A DNA stretch of 64,000 nt from Chryseotalea sp. WA131a. Its GTDB lineage: Bacteria; Bacteroidota; Bacteroidia; Cytophagales; Cyclobacteriaceae. This document shows, in pieces, positions 36,585-47,000 of the stretch. The stretch is from positions 1,612,001 through 1,676,000 of the forward strand of contig CP073016.1 of NCBI GenBank assembly GCA_025370075.1. The letters are read 5' to 3'. Position numbers and translations under genes: made by a program. The notes under the pieces were generated by a model. The model was given only the letters and a program-made list of their open reading frames with translations, was not told the DNA's origin and searched no databases. Each line of letters opens with the position of its first letter. The stretch's first letter is position 1.

Positions 36585-36601
36585 CATACATGGCATGTAT
36601 G
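36585..36601. promoter_or_regulatory. Perfect 17-bp palindrome between regulator and exporter genes
   Basis: CATACATGGCATGTATG has two exact 8-base arms around a single G. It lies 62 bases upstream of the regulator start and 67 bases upstream of the exporter GTG. Its position and symmetry suit a dimeric HTH operator, most simply for the divergent LuxR-type regulator; binding is inferred. Confidence 0.6.
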
Positions 36602-36668
36602 GTTATACGTGAATAAGTTTTTTTTAGTTGATAACAACTATGTTTATTGAACTTTGAAATTTTGATGG

Positions 36669-38891
36669 GTGAAGTTTCCGTTTTATTCACAACTCGACCA
36701 AATGGACTGCGGTCCTACTTGCCTTAAGATGATTGCAAAATATCATGGCAAGCTATTTTCGCTCAATGAGTTGCGTACAAAATCATTTATCACGCGAGAA
36801 GGCGTTTCTTTGCTTGGCATCAGCGAGGCGGCCGAGGCGATTGGTTTCCGCACTATGGGCGTAAAACTGCCTTTTGAAAAAATGGTTGTGGACGCTCCTT
36901 TGCCCTGCATCGTCCATTGGAACCAAAGTCATTTTGCCGTATTGTATAAGGTCAAGAAAAACAAGATTTCTGTGGCCGACCCTGCCGCGGGCTTGATTAC
37001 CTACACAAACGAAGAATTTCTAAAGTCATGGCTCTCTACATCGTCTAATGGAAGCGGGGTAGGCGTAGCCTTACTGCTAGAACCCACACCGGCATTTTAT
37101 GAAACCGAGGTAGCAACTGATAAGAATACCAAACTAGGGTTTAATTATCTATTCGGCTACCTAAAAACATACAGAAGGTTTATTGTTCAACTTTTGATAG
37201 GTCTTTTGTTGGGTAGTTTGATCCAACTGATCCTCCCTTTTCTTACCCAATCTATTGTGGACGTTGGCATCAACACCCGCAACACACCTTTCATATATAT
37301 TGTGCTGGCTGCCCAACTCATGCTCATTTTTAGCCGCACGGTAGCAGAGTTCATCAGGCGATGGATACTGCTGCACCTCAGCACCCGTATCAATCTCAGC
37401 ATTATCTCCGATTTTCTCATCAAACTCATGCAATTGCCCATGAGCTTTTTCGATTCCAAGAAAATAGGTGACATCTTGCAGCGCATAGAAGACCACAGCC
37501 GCATCGAGCGGTTTTTAAGCTCATCTTCCCTGAGCATCCTATTTTCCTTTTTCAACCTAATCATTTTTGGTGTGGTACTGGCATTGTACAGCATCCCTAT
37601 CTTTTTGATTTTTTTTGGTGGCAGTGCCATCTATATTGTTTTCGTACTTTTCTTTTTGAAAGTAAGAAAAGAGCTGGACTACAAGCGGTTCAACGAACTC
37701 TCGCGCAACCGCAGCAGCCTCATCCAATTGGTAAACGGCATGCAAGAGATCAAGCTCAACAATTGCGAGCGCACCAAGCGGTGGGAATGGGAAAGGATAC
37801 AGGCAAAACTTTTTAAGTTGAGCGTGAGCAGCACCCGTGTGCAGCAATGGCAAGAGGGCGGTAGCACACTCATCAACGAACTGAAAAACATCTTCATCAC
37901 CTTCATGGCGGCCACAGCCGTGATCAGCGGCAGTATGACACTAGGTATGATGCTGGCTGTTCAATATATTATTGGGCAACTTAATGTGCCTATCAACGAG
38001 TTCGTCAACTTTATCCGCGAATTGCAGGATGCCCGCATTAGCTTAGACAGGATTGGCGAGATCAGATTGTTGGAGAACGAAGAAAAGCCACCAAGCAATA
38101 CTTTAGGCCGCTTCCCTTCTCCTTTTGGAGAAGGTGGCCGAAGGCCGGATGAGGTGAACCTGCGCTTTGAAAAAGTCTCCTTCCAATACGAAGGCCCTCA
38201 CTCTCCCAAAGCCCTCGATAGCATTCACCTCACCATTGAAGAGGGTAAGGTAACGGCCATAGTGGGCGCAAGCGGAAGCGGAAAAACAACCTTGCTCAAG
38301 CTATTACTAAAATACTATTCGCCCACAGAGGGTAAAATTTTGTTAGGCCACACCGATCTGATAAACAAAAGTGCCAGGGAGTGGCGCAGCCAATGCGGCA
38401 CCGTTATGCAAGACGGTTATATTTTTTCAGATACTATTGCCAACAACATCAGCGTTAGTGATGAAGAAATGGATACAACAAAATTGTTGCATGCCGTGCG
38501 CGTGGCTAATATCCAGGAGTTCATTGAGGAACTGCCACTGGGCTACAATACGAAAATTGGAAGTGATGGCACGGGCATTAGCGCGGGGCAGCGCCAGCGA
38601 ATGCTGATTGCCCGTGCCGTTTACCGTAACCCGCACTATTTGTTTTTTGATGAAGCTACAAGTGCACTGGATGCCAACAATGAAAAGGTGATCATGGAAA
38701 ACTTAGACGAATTTTTTAAAGGAAGAACGGTCGTGGTGATAGCTCATCGATTGAGTACCGTTAAAAATGCCCACAAAATTGTAGTGCTGGAAAGCGGAAG
38801 AGTGGTGGAGGAAGGACGTCACGGGGAACTGACAGCAATAAAAGGAAAATATTATGAGCTGGTGAAGAATCAATTGGAACTGGGAAACTAG
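36669..38891 (+). CDS. C39-peptidase-containing ABC exporter for double-glycine leader peptides
   Basis: A 740-residue bacteriocin-type exporter starting with GTG. The C39 peptidase domain (about 1-130) has oxyanion Gln8, catalytic Cys14 in 'MDCGPTCL', His88 in 'SHFAVLY' and Asp104 in 'VADPAAG'. Membrane helices span about 160-440. The ATPase domain has Walker A 'GASGSGKTT' (533-541), signature 'ISAGQRQRM' and Walker B 'YLFFDEATSALD'. It should cut leaders after Gly-Gly and export the peptide; the precursor at 48474-48647 ends its leader in GG. An unusual in-frame repeat insert occupies residues about 480-494, between transport and ATPase domains. The HlyD partner is encoded 11 kb away. Confidence 0.93.
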   Translation: MKFPFYSQLDQMDCGPTCLKMIAKYHGKLFSLNELRTKSFITREGVSLLGISEAAEAIGFRTMGVKLPFEKMVVDAPLPCIVHWNQSHFAVLYKVKKNKISVADPAAGLITYTNEEFLKSWLSTSSNGSGVGVALLLEPTPAFYETEVATDKNTKLGFNYLFGYLKTYRRFIVQLLIGLLLGSLIQLILPFLTQSIVDVGINTRNTPFIYIVLAAQLMLIFSRTVAEFIRRWILLHLSTRINLSIISDFLIKLMQLPMSFFDSKKIGDILQRIEDHSRIERFLSSSSLSILFSFFNLIIFGVVLALYSIPIFLIFFGGSAIYIVFVLFFLKVRKELDYKRFNELSRNRSSLIQLVNGMQEIKLNNCERTKRWEWERIQAKLFKLSVSSTRVQQWQEGGSTLINELKNIFITFMAATAVISGSMTLGMMLAVQYIIGQLNVPINEFVNFIRELQDARISLDRIGEIRLLENEEKPPSNTLGRFPSPFGEGGRRPDEVNLRFEKVSFQYEGPHSPKALDSIHLTIEEGKVTAIVGASGSGKTTLLKLLLKYYSPTEGKILLGHTDLINKSAREWRSQCGTVMQDGYIFSDTIANNISVSDEEMDTTKLLHAVRVANIQEFIEELPLGYNTKIGSDGTGISAGQRQRMLIARAVYRNPHYLFFDEATSALDANNEKVIMENLDEFFKGRTVVVIAHRLSTVKNAHKIVVLESGRVVEEGRHGELTAIKGKYYELVKNQLELGN
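38111..38154. repeat. GC-rich palindromic repeat embedded in frame in the exporter gene
   Basis: The stretch contains CCTTCTCC-TTTT-GGAGAAGG followed by GGCCGAAGGCC and GGATGAGG, the type of dispersed palindromic repeat seen between genes in many Bacteroidota. Here it is translated as 'RFPSPFGEGGRRPDE', within the linker before the ATPase domain. The reading frame is preserved, so the insertion was tolerated. Confidence 0.65.
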
Positions 38892-38921
38892 ATTTTTTAT
38901 ACAAATTACAAATATTGTCAT

Positions 38922-39248
38922 ATGAGTTTATTAAAATACATTGAACGGGTAAAAAGAATGGATGATTTGATTCGAAGAAAAGCAACAGGTGCGCCAGAAA
39001 AATTTGCAGAACGGCTTGGAATAAAAAAAACTATGCTTATGGAAGAGTTGCAAGAGTTAAGAGCCCTAGGAGCTGAAATTGCATATTGCAAGGCACGAGA
39101 GTCTTACTATTATTTGAATTCCTTTGTTTTAAAGATAGGAATAGATAGGAATGATCAAAAGATGATAAAAGGAGGTCAAGTTGCTTTATTGAAATCGCCA
39201 AAGTTCGGTATTGGCGAACTGAAAATTCTTTACTTTCAATCTATCTAG
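38922..39248 (+). CDS. Small helix-turn-helix DNA-binding protein
   Basis: A 108-residue protein. Residues about 5-60 form a DeoR/HTH-11-like winged helix ('IERVKRMDDLIRRKATGAPEKFAERLGI' region, then 'KKTMLMEELQELRALGAEIAYC'), followed by 'ESYYYLNSF' as the wing. The tail 'GGQVALLKSPKFGIGELKIL' is of unknown use. It lacks a sensor domain. Located 30 bases after the exporter gene on the same strand, it is likely co-transcribed and may be a local regulator of the lanthipeptide locus (inference). Confidence 0.6.
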   Translation: MSLLKYIERVKRMDDLIRRKATGAPEKFAERLGIKKTMLMEELQELRALGAEIAYCKARESYYYLNSFVLKIGIDRNDQKMIKGGQVALLKSPKFGIGELKILYFQSI

Positions 39249-39365
39249 GTAAGCAAATCTCAAATGTGGGATTTAAACCAATCTAACAAAAAATGATTGA
39301 TGCAATTTGGTATGGATACTCATTTAAACTGCTCAATATTTTTATTTATATAATTTACTTTAATC

Positions 39366-41705
39366 ATGATGCTAATAAGAAATTACCTTCTAGTGGCTTT
39401 GAGGTTTTTTAAAAAGTATTTTGCCAGTACACTTATTAACATGGCATCAATTGCTATTGGGCTAACCTGCTTTCTTGTTATCGGGTTATTCATTGGTACG
39501 GAATTATCCTACAATTCTTGCTTCGAGAAAGCACCTAATATAGCAAGAGTATCATTGAGTGTAGTCCAAAGCCAAAGTGGGGAAACTACTGATATGGCCT
39601 TGGCAAATAATCAGTTAGTGGATGAACTAAGAAACTCGTACCCAGAGATTGAAAGAGTTACAGGGGTCGATCCAATACAAGAGAAAGTGAAGGTGTCTTA
39701 TCATGGGAAATCATTTTATGAAGGTGGGTTTGCCTGGGTGGACTCTAGTTACCCGTTAATATTCAACCATAAGTGGATAAGCGGAAGCCCGCTGCAAGCT
39801 TTGTCAAAACCAAATCAAGTGGTTCTTACAGCTGAATTGGCAATAAAATTATTTGGTTCCGCAAATGCAACTTCTCAAATAGTTGAAGTGGATGGTGAAT
39901 CTTTTACTATAACGGGTGTAATCGAGGCATCACCTATTAATACTAGTTTTGCTTATAGGGCTCTGCTCTCCAGTAATGTTATTAAGAATGATTGGTGTTT
40001 TGTTTATGCTTTGTTTTCGGATAGTCAAAGTATTCATGGATTTCAAGAAAAATTGAATCAGCACTTTGAAGATACTATTGGACCCATCCTAGCGGAAACT
40101 GGATTTTCAGGACAGTATAATATTGAGCCATTGCAATCGATCCACCTTGGTCCCAATAAATTATTTGACTCACCAAAGGGTAGTGTGAAAATCTTATCAA
40201 TACTTTTTGTTATTGCACTCGTTATATTCTTAATATCGCTTTCAAATCACATCAATCTGTCAATCTCACAAACGATAGCTAGAACGCGTGAAATTGGAAT
40301 ACGCAAATCTTTGGGAGCGTGGATACAGCATATTCTGATTCAGTATTATGTGGAAACAATTCTATTCTTTGTGTTCGCTCTCGCCCTGTCAGGAGTTGGA
40401 TGTTTTGTTGCTCTTTATTATTTAAGAGAATACAAAGTCATTGGGTATCTATCACCCATTTTTCTTTGGGTCATTATTCCGTTTGTGACCCTTTTGATTG
40501 TCTTGATAGGCAGTCTGATTAGTTCCACTTATGTACTACGCCAGATTACAAGGAACAGCACAACACACCAATTACGATTTTCGGAGATCGAAAAGAGTAA
40601 AGGGTTTTTAATGAAAAGCTTAATCATTATTCAAATTGTTGTTTTTACAGGTTTGAGCTTTACGAGTTTTGTACTGAGAGACCAAATGAGTTTTTTGATC
40701 AATGGGAATAGGGGCTTTAACAAAGAGAAGATTTTGGTAATAGATATACCAGCAAACAGTAATGCTTCAGGCAAAATAATAAGAGAATCCTTATTGACCT
40801 TCCCTTTTGTTTCTGAGATTTCGGTTATCGGGCATAACTCAAGCCCTTCTAGCGAACTTTTTTTTGATGGGTTTCGGTCCGATTCTGAGGAAGAAGGCAT
40901 GCTTACGAGAGTCTTTAAATATATTAAAGTGGATCCCCCTTATACAGACGTGTTACAACTAACAATCAAAGAAGGACGGACCTTTAGGGAAGAGGACTTA
41001 GACCGTCAATTTATTCTCGTGAACCAAATGGTGGTGAACCAAATGGGCTGGAAAACCCCAATAGGGCAATCCTTGTCAGGTAACCAAGTAATTGGTGTGG
41101 TCAATGACTTTAGCTTCAATGGTCTACATCGACCAATAGAGCCTCTTGTTATCAAATTAAATGATGAGAACCCTGTTCAAGTACTTCTCAAATACAAATC
41201 CCTAGATCAAAATCAGTTAAACCAGATTAAAGAGAAATGGAAATCAGTTTTGAATGATCAGCCATTTGAATATTATTTACTCGATCAACGTATAGCTTTG
41301 GAAAATGAAAGAGAAAACCTACTTCAATTTCTAATAGTTTTCTTTTCAGTTATAGCGGGTCTAATAGCTTGTCTGGGTCTCTTTGGATTGATTAATATTG
41401 TTCAAGAAAAAAACAGCAAATCCCAAGGCATCAAAAAAATTTTTGGGGCTTCGAACCTATTGCTGGTGTATGAAAGTTGGAAGCACTTTGGTGTATTGTT
41501 CTTCCTTTCGTTTGCAATAGCTTTTCCGTTGACTTGGATAATCACCAGTCGATGGTTATCTACTTTTCCGAACCGAATTACTATAGGCATCCTACCCTTC
41601 TTAGAAACAATACTTGTAGTGATTCTTGTTGGTAGTATTACAATTCTATATCATCATATTCGGATAAGCAAACTTTCACCACTAAACATCTTGAGAAATG
41701 AATAA
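39366..41705 (+). CDS. FtsX/MacB-type ABC transporter permease
   Basis: A 779-residue protein built of two FtsX-like halves. An N-terminal membrane helix ('LINMASIAIGLTCFLVIGLFI', about 22-42) is followed by a MacB periplasmic core (about 50-240) and three helices (about 275-390; 'TREIGIRKSLGAWIQHIL' coupling motif). A second helix (about 418-435), a second periplasmic core and a final helix group (about 655-775; 'GIKKIFGASNLLLVYES') follow. Such Bacteroidota permeases need a separate ATPase, not encoded nearby. Its placement between exporter and DUF6734 genes suggests a role in immunity or export of the lanthipeptide (inference). It overlaps the next gene by 8 bases. Confidence 0.85.
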   Translation: MMLIRNYLLVALRFFKKYFASTLINMASIAIGLTCFLVIGLFIGTELSYNSCFEKAPNIARVSLSVVQSQSGETTDMALANNQLVDELRNSYPEIERVTGVDPIQEKVKVSYHGKSFYEGGFAWVDSSYPLIFNHKWISGSPLQALSKPNQVVLTAELAIKLFGSANATSQIVEVDGESFTITGVIEASPINTSFAYRALLSSNVIKNDWCFVYALFSDSQSIHGFQEKLNQHFEDTIGPILAETGFSGQYNIEPLQSIHLGPNKLFDSPKGSVKILSILFVIALVIFLISLSNHINLSISQTIARTREIGIRKSLGAWIQHILIQYYVETILFFVFALALSGVGCFVALYYLREYKVIGYLSPIFLWVIIPFVTLLIVLIGSLISSTYVLRQITRNSTTHQLRFSEIEKSKGFLMKSLIIIQIVVFTGLSFTSFVLRDQMSFLINGNRGFNKEKILVIDIPANSNASGKIIRESLLTFPFVSEISVIGHNSSPSSELFFDGFRSDSEEEGMLTRVFKYIKVDPPYTDVLQLTIKEGRTFREEDLDRQFILVNQMVVNQMGWKTPIGQSLSGNQVIGVVNDFSFNGLHRPIEPLVIKLNDENPVQVLLKYKSLDQNQLNQIKEKWKSVLNDQPFEYYLLDQRIALENERENLLQFLIVFFSVIAGLIACLGLFGLINIVQEKNSKSQGIKKIFGASNLLLVYESWKHFGVLFFLSFAIAFPLTWIITSRWLSTFPNRITIGILPFLETILVVILVGSITILYHHIRISKLSPLNILRNE

Positions 41706-42819
41706 AATTCTGATTATTATTGTCATCCTTCATTTACATATCATTGGCTACGCTCAAAAAGTGTTAACAGGGAAAATAGTAGAAAAAAGAACAAATATTG
41801 TTGTTCCATACGCAAGCCTAGAAATCAATGACAGCGCCTCCGGAACCGCTTCAGATGAAGCTGGGAAATTTATTCTATCGATTGAAACAACTAAGATCGA
41901 AAAAACTTTAAAAGTAAGTAGCATAGGTTATTTGACGAGAAGAATCTCCATTGACAGTCTTCTGGGGTTAAATCAGTCAGAAATCATAATTTCTCTGACC
42001 CCTAAAGTTATAAAATTGGAAGAGGTTCTTGTTAAGTCCAAGCCAATTGGCGCAGAAGAAATGGTAAGGGAAGCAATTGAGAATGTAAGCAAGAACTATA
42101 ACCAACAGCCATTTAACATGGAGTTTTATTCAAACCTTTCCGTCAAGGACACGATCGAAACTGTCTATAAGGTGGAGAGTATACTTAGTACCTATAGAGC
42201 TGGGTACACCCAAGGAGCTTTTAATATCTCTAAAATCGTTGAGAAGCGAGAGACGGGTACAAGCCCACTACGTCCTGAGTTGGACAAAAAAAGTAAACAA
42301 GAACATTTTGCGTATCATCCTACGTTTCATGTTTTTCTGATCGACCAAATTGGAGTCGGCAGCAGCATGTATACAGTTTTCAATCCGAAAATATTTAAGA
42401 AATTAAATTTTAAGACGGTGACATTTACACAATTTGATAAGGATACGGTTTGTATCATTCACTATGGCCTAAAACCTGGAGAACTGAAAGATGGGAAAAT
42501 TGAAAAAGAAAAATATTCTGGCACCATATATATTGCAACTAAAAATCTCGCTATCATTAAACACACGCTTTCTGTTGGGAACCGCCATAATCCTATAACT
42601 ATTATTTACAAGGAATATAAGAATCATTATTACCCTTACTCCATCCAGAGTTTGCTTGAGGTTAAGGAAAAAGATAAGCTTTACAAGATTGATCATAAAA
42701 TATATCTCAAAAAGATTAAACTGGAAAATGTGGAAGTAATCAAAAACGAGCCTAAAAATTGGTACATAGAAAATGTGGCTTTTCAAAAAGATTTTTGGGA
42801 TAATAACTATCCTAGATAA
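41698..42819 (+). CDS. Exported protein with carboxypeptidase-regulatory-like domain
   Basis: A 373-residue protein with a signal peptide ('ILIIIVILHLHIIGYAQ'). A carboxypeptidase-regulatory-like beta-sandwich follows at about 20-105 ('LTGKIVEKRTNIVVPYASLEINDSAS...' with 'SSIGYLTRRISI'). The remaining 260 residues form a beta-rich domain starting 'EMVREAIENVSKNYNQQPF', like DUF5686-related periplasmic regions but without the outer-membrane barrel. It presumably works in the periplasm or at the outer membrane. Translation is coupled to the permease gene by an 8-base overlap and it lies 11 bases before the DUF6734 gene, so it belongs to this operon; role unknown. Confidence 0.75.
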   Translation: MNKILIIIVILHLHIIGYAQKVLTGKIVEKRTNIVVPYASLEINDSASGTASDEAGKFILSIETTKIEKTLKVSSIGYLTRRISIDSLLGLNQSEIIISLTPKVIKLEEVLVKSKPIGAEEMVREAIENVSKNYNQQPFNMEFYSNLSVKDTIETVYKVESILSTYRAGYTQGAFNISKIVEKRETGTSPLRPELDKKSKQEHFAYHPTFHVFLIDQIGVGSSMYTVFNPKIFKKLNFKTVTFTQFDKDTVCIIHYGLKPGELKDGKIEKEKYSGTIYIATKNLAIIKHTLSVGNRHNPITIIYKEYKNHYYPYSIQSLLEVKEKDKLYKIDHKIYLKKIKLENVEVIKNEPKNWYIENVAFQKDFWDNNYPR

Positions 42820-42830
42820 TATAAACAGGC

Positions 42831-44090
42831 ATGAAAATCATTCAAAGTTATTGGTCGCATCCAAATCGAATTAATGAAGTCAACGATCCAAATGGGCGCC
42901 ATAATGGTGGGTGGATACAGCGAGAAAGCAGTCTCTTTTGTTGGGCTTTAAGTGTTCTGAAGCTCAGACAATTCTATGATAAAGTAGAATTGGTGACAGA
43001 TTCAGACGGGTGGGCTGAACTAATCCGAGATGTTAACTTGCCTTACACGAATGTCTCCACCGAGTTAGACAGGCTCCAAGATGTCCATCCGAATTTGTGG
43101 AGTATGGGCAAGCTGTTTGCTTACTCAATACAAAAAGAACATTTTATACATGTAGATGGTGATTTTATCATCTGGAAAGAGTTCCCAAAAGAAATTTGTA
43201 ATTCAGATGCGGTAGCACAGAACAGAGAAGTAGGTTATCCTTATTATTACTTGATCAAAGATCAAATAAAAGATTTTCACCTCTTACCACCTTCTTTAAA
43301 TAATTCCCCAATTATTTCAATAAATGCGGGTATTATTGGTGGTAAAAGGATTTTTCTATTTGATAAATTGTATCAAAAAGCAAGTGATTTCATTAGAGTG
43401 AACAAAGGTCTTTTTCATACTTGCAATGTAGGATTGTTGAATATCATTGTCGAACAGTTATTGTTTCATGAAATATGTAGCGATGAGAAAATAAACATAT
43501 CTTATCTTTTTAATCACATGTCAGACGATTTTCATGAGTGTCTTCAGCTGAATGCCGTACCAAGATTTGCTAAATATGTTCATACAATTGGGAGTGCAAA
43601 AAGGGATCCATCGATATGTTTGCAAATTGAACACCTACTAAAGATTGAATTTCCCCAATTTCACACAAAAATAATAGACTATTTTTTACAATTAAAAGGT
43701 AGTTCTGTTACCAATTCTAGTTTACCAAAATCAGTACAATTGCAGAGACAACAAATTTTTGACAATAGATTAAAATGGATGGGGCTTGGAGAAGAGCAAT
43801 ATTTATCAGTACGATTTCATTTATCACCCACATGCAGGGTATCTTACAATAAAGAAGGTATTCTAACCTTATCATACTTGTGCGTTTTCGAAAACAAAAG
43901 AAAGTATTTATTACTAGAAGGTTGGACTGAAATTATTGCTCGGTTTAGCGAGCCACTTTCGATCGAAGAATTAATTTGTCAATTTGAGGAATATCCATTC
44001 AAAGATAATGAACTTAAAGAAATACATAAGAATATAGTAAATACACTAACTATTTTTATGTTCTATTATAATGCTATCTCGTTGGTGTAA
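42831..44090 (+). CDS. DUF6734 family, glycosyltransferase-like protein
   Basis: A 419-residue cytoplasmic protein. The opening 'MKIIQSYWSHPNR' and 'GGWIQRESSLFCWALSVLKL' match DUF6734. A DxD-type metal/nucleotide-sugar motif is visible in 'HFIHVDGDFIIW' (about residue 105), and 'SINAGIIGGKRIFLFDKLY' recalls GT-A transferases acting on proteins or lipids. The last 90 residues ('YNKEGILTLSYLCVFENKRKYLLL...') may be a separate small domain. Presence inside a lanthipeptide operon suggests a tailoring transferase (inference). Its 3' end overlaps the convergent lanB gene by 17 bases. Confidence 0.7.
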   Translation: MKIIQSYWSHPNRINEVNDPNGRHNGGWIQRESSLFCWALSVLKLRQFYDKVELVTDSDGWAELIRDVNLPYTNVSTELDRLQDVHPNLWSMGKLFAYSIQKEHFIHVDGDFIIWKEFPKEICNSDAVAQNREVGYPYYYLIKDQIKDFHLLPPSLNNSPIISINAGIIGGKRIFLFDKLYQKASDFIRVNKGLFHTCNVGLLNIIVEQLLFHEICSDEKINISYLFNHMSDDFHECLQLNAVPRFAKYVHTIGSAKRDPSICLQIEHLLKIEFPQFHTKIIDYFLQLKGSSVTNSSLPKSVQLQRQQIFDNRLKWMGLGEEQYLSVRFHLSPTCRVSYNKEGILTLSYLCVFENKRKYLLLEGWTEIIARFSEPLSIEELICQFEEYPFKDNELKEIHKNIVNTLTIFMFYYNAISLV

Positions 44091-47000
44091 TTTTGTATTT
44101 AGCCCGCGCTATCTCGGATTTGTAATGACATGAAAGAAAACTGTAGATAACCATCTCTTGCATTCGATGTTTACTTTCGAAAATCCTATTTAGAGACATG
44201 TGAATTATGCTAGAGACAAGATTAAAAAGACTAACGCCTAACTCGCCACCGCGATTTAATTTATCAATCTTATCGACCACAATCTTTATTCGTTCTTTGC
44301 GATGCTCAAGTAATTCATAAACACTTGATAAATTGGTCTCTTGTCCCAATAAAGCAGATTCAATTTCAGTTTTACTTCTCCGAAATTTTTTTGACAGTTC
44401 GAGTTTGTTATTTCGTATAGAGCCAAACTCTTCTAGAAAGCTTTGTTCCATACTAGTCATTAACTTTGCCTTTTGAAGAATTGATAGGGCAAAATCATCC
44501 AATACATTATTCACTATAATCAAAGCAATTTTCCAGCGCAAAGATTGAAGCTCTGAACCGGATAATTTACAAATCAAATCCATTACGAATTTGCTATCTA
44601 CATAAAAGTATTCTTCAACATTCTTCATGTTTTCCGCTCCATAGCGTTGCCATTCTCGATTGTAAGTGTCCTCTTGTATCTTCCAGCTTTTCTTGTGTCT
44701 ATTCACCACTGAGACTATTACAAAAAAGTTAGTTCTAATTTTTAAAATATTTTGTTCAGTCGAAAAAATTCTAATTCGTAAATGAAATTGTGGATCAGCG
44801 TATCGAATGAAGAACCAAGTAAAGGAAACCCCTGCCAGATGTAATTGGTCAAACCAGGGTTTAATATGATCCTTTATAATGTTATCTGCTATTGAATGAT
44901 TGCAATAGATTTTAAAATAGATGCAATCACCACCTCCAGCGGGAACTAACTTATCAATCGAAAATCCAGTTACAGGAATCTCCGACTTTCTATTTGAGCT
45001 AAGATTGTCCCATAACAAAATCACCTCATTTGAGTAGCATCTTCTATTTGCATCATATACAATCGAATCGGTTTCATCGGCAATCAAATTTTCCTGAACC
45101 ACTAATAGTTTGTTTTTTACTAGTTCGTCAATGAAAAGGCGATATGAGCTATCATTGTCTAGGTTAATCGGAAGCACATGATCCCCCTGAACGATCACAA
45201 AGGAATTGGGTATTTTATTTAGCAGGAAATACTTTTTAATTTTTTGAAAGGGTTCTTTTGCATTGAGTAAAGAGGATATGGATTCTAGTGTAATCTTCCA
45301 TGTAGCTTTTGATAAGATTATATTTTTATAAGAAACCCGTGGTAAAAATGGCATTCGCCCTAGAATTCCCCAATCCCAGTATATTGAAGGGTAACAATAT
45401 TGATATTGAAGATCACCTAAAAATCGAAACAAAGGAACATTACTTTTAGTATGAGTATAAGCAGAAGAAAATATGGGATAAATAACCTTATTAAATTGCC
45501 TAGACCTCAACTGAATTTTCCCGTTCTGGACACACACAAGTATATCGTTTAACTGTATTTGATTCTCTTTTGGTAAGCAACTACTAGAAACAATAGGAAT
45601 TTCATAAATGCAAAGAGGTGGTTTGGCAATCAGGTTGCCTATTCTATCCTCTGGAAGGAATACCAGTTCAGCAAATATTCCTTGAGGGTCTGCCTCTTGT
45701 TCAAGATGAGCTAACTTACTCAAATAACTTTCAATATCTGAGTGAGAATAACAAAATCTTCCTAATGTTTTAAAGTTAGTACCCTCTGTACTAGTATGTT
45801 GTATCTTAATTGAATCTTGTTTCTTGATAATACTTACCAGACTGCTCATGATCCCTGTATATTTATTAAATTCATCAAAGCTGGTTACCTCCTTAGTTTT
45901 GATATCTTCTTGACTAAGGATAACTTCAGTTTTATTTTGACTTAAACAATCGTAGTATTTTCGAAGTATAGGATTGAAAGTAGTAGAGACTTCCATTTTT
46001 TCAGAAATAGCAGAACTCACCTGAATGTTCTCTGTTAAAAGACTATCAACCAATGAATCTGGCGAATATGGATAGCCAATTCCTATATGTGGATCCATGA
46101 CTTCGAGGAGGGGAACCTCCATGCCTTCATACCGATACTCAAACTCGTCAATAAACTTGGACAAATTAACTAGGTTTTCTGATACCGTATGCTTAACTAG
46201 GTATTGGGTGATGCGGAGAGCCATTCGTAAGTCCGCAAATATCTCTCGATCTAATTCAATTTGAGAGCCTTGCTTAAGCATATCGACTTGAATGATATCA
46301 ATATCTTTGATGCCAATTCGCTCTGCTTCAGAAACAATTTCCTCATTCCAAGAATCAATGCCAGTAGAAGAATGATGAGTACCAATAATTTTGTTTAGAA
46401 TGACTCTACTCTGTTCGAGGCTATCCGACAAATGGATTCGATTAGCCTCTAGGAAAGTAAAAAGCTTCTTGCCATAATGGATTCCTGAAACGGAAGGCTC
46501 CAATTCTGAAATTAATAATTTGCTTTCAATTAGTTGGCAAATGTAGCTACTGGCCTCGGCGGAATCATAACCTTCTGAAACTACCTTAGTCAAGATAGTT
46601 TCATACTGCATAGAATCTTGACAAATTCCAATTAGAGATAACAAAAGCGGATCACTTTCAACACTAGACATTCTATAAGAACGATAGGGTTCATAGCTGT
46701 ATTCAAGATATCTTAATTCATTGTTAAAATGAAAACATGTGTTGTTTGCTCGATACAATAACCTCCTCCTCAAGGTCGGTTCACCCATCACGTGTTGATA
46801 TATTTTCCCAAGGAAGCACATGTCAGGTCGAATTAATCTTTGAGAATCTTCTGGATTACAATTAATTATTCCGGTTTTGTTCGTAATAGCCCCTATTGAG
46901 ATGCCTGCACTAATTCCAAATGGAGTGCAACGAAAGGACATGCGTTTCAAATACCGAAGCAAAGAAAGATGAATTTTAACTCGCTCCTTTTCTGAATCAA

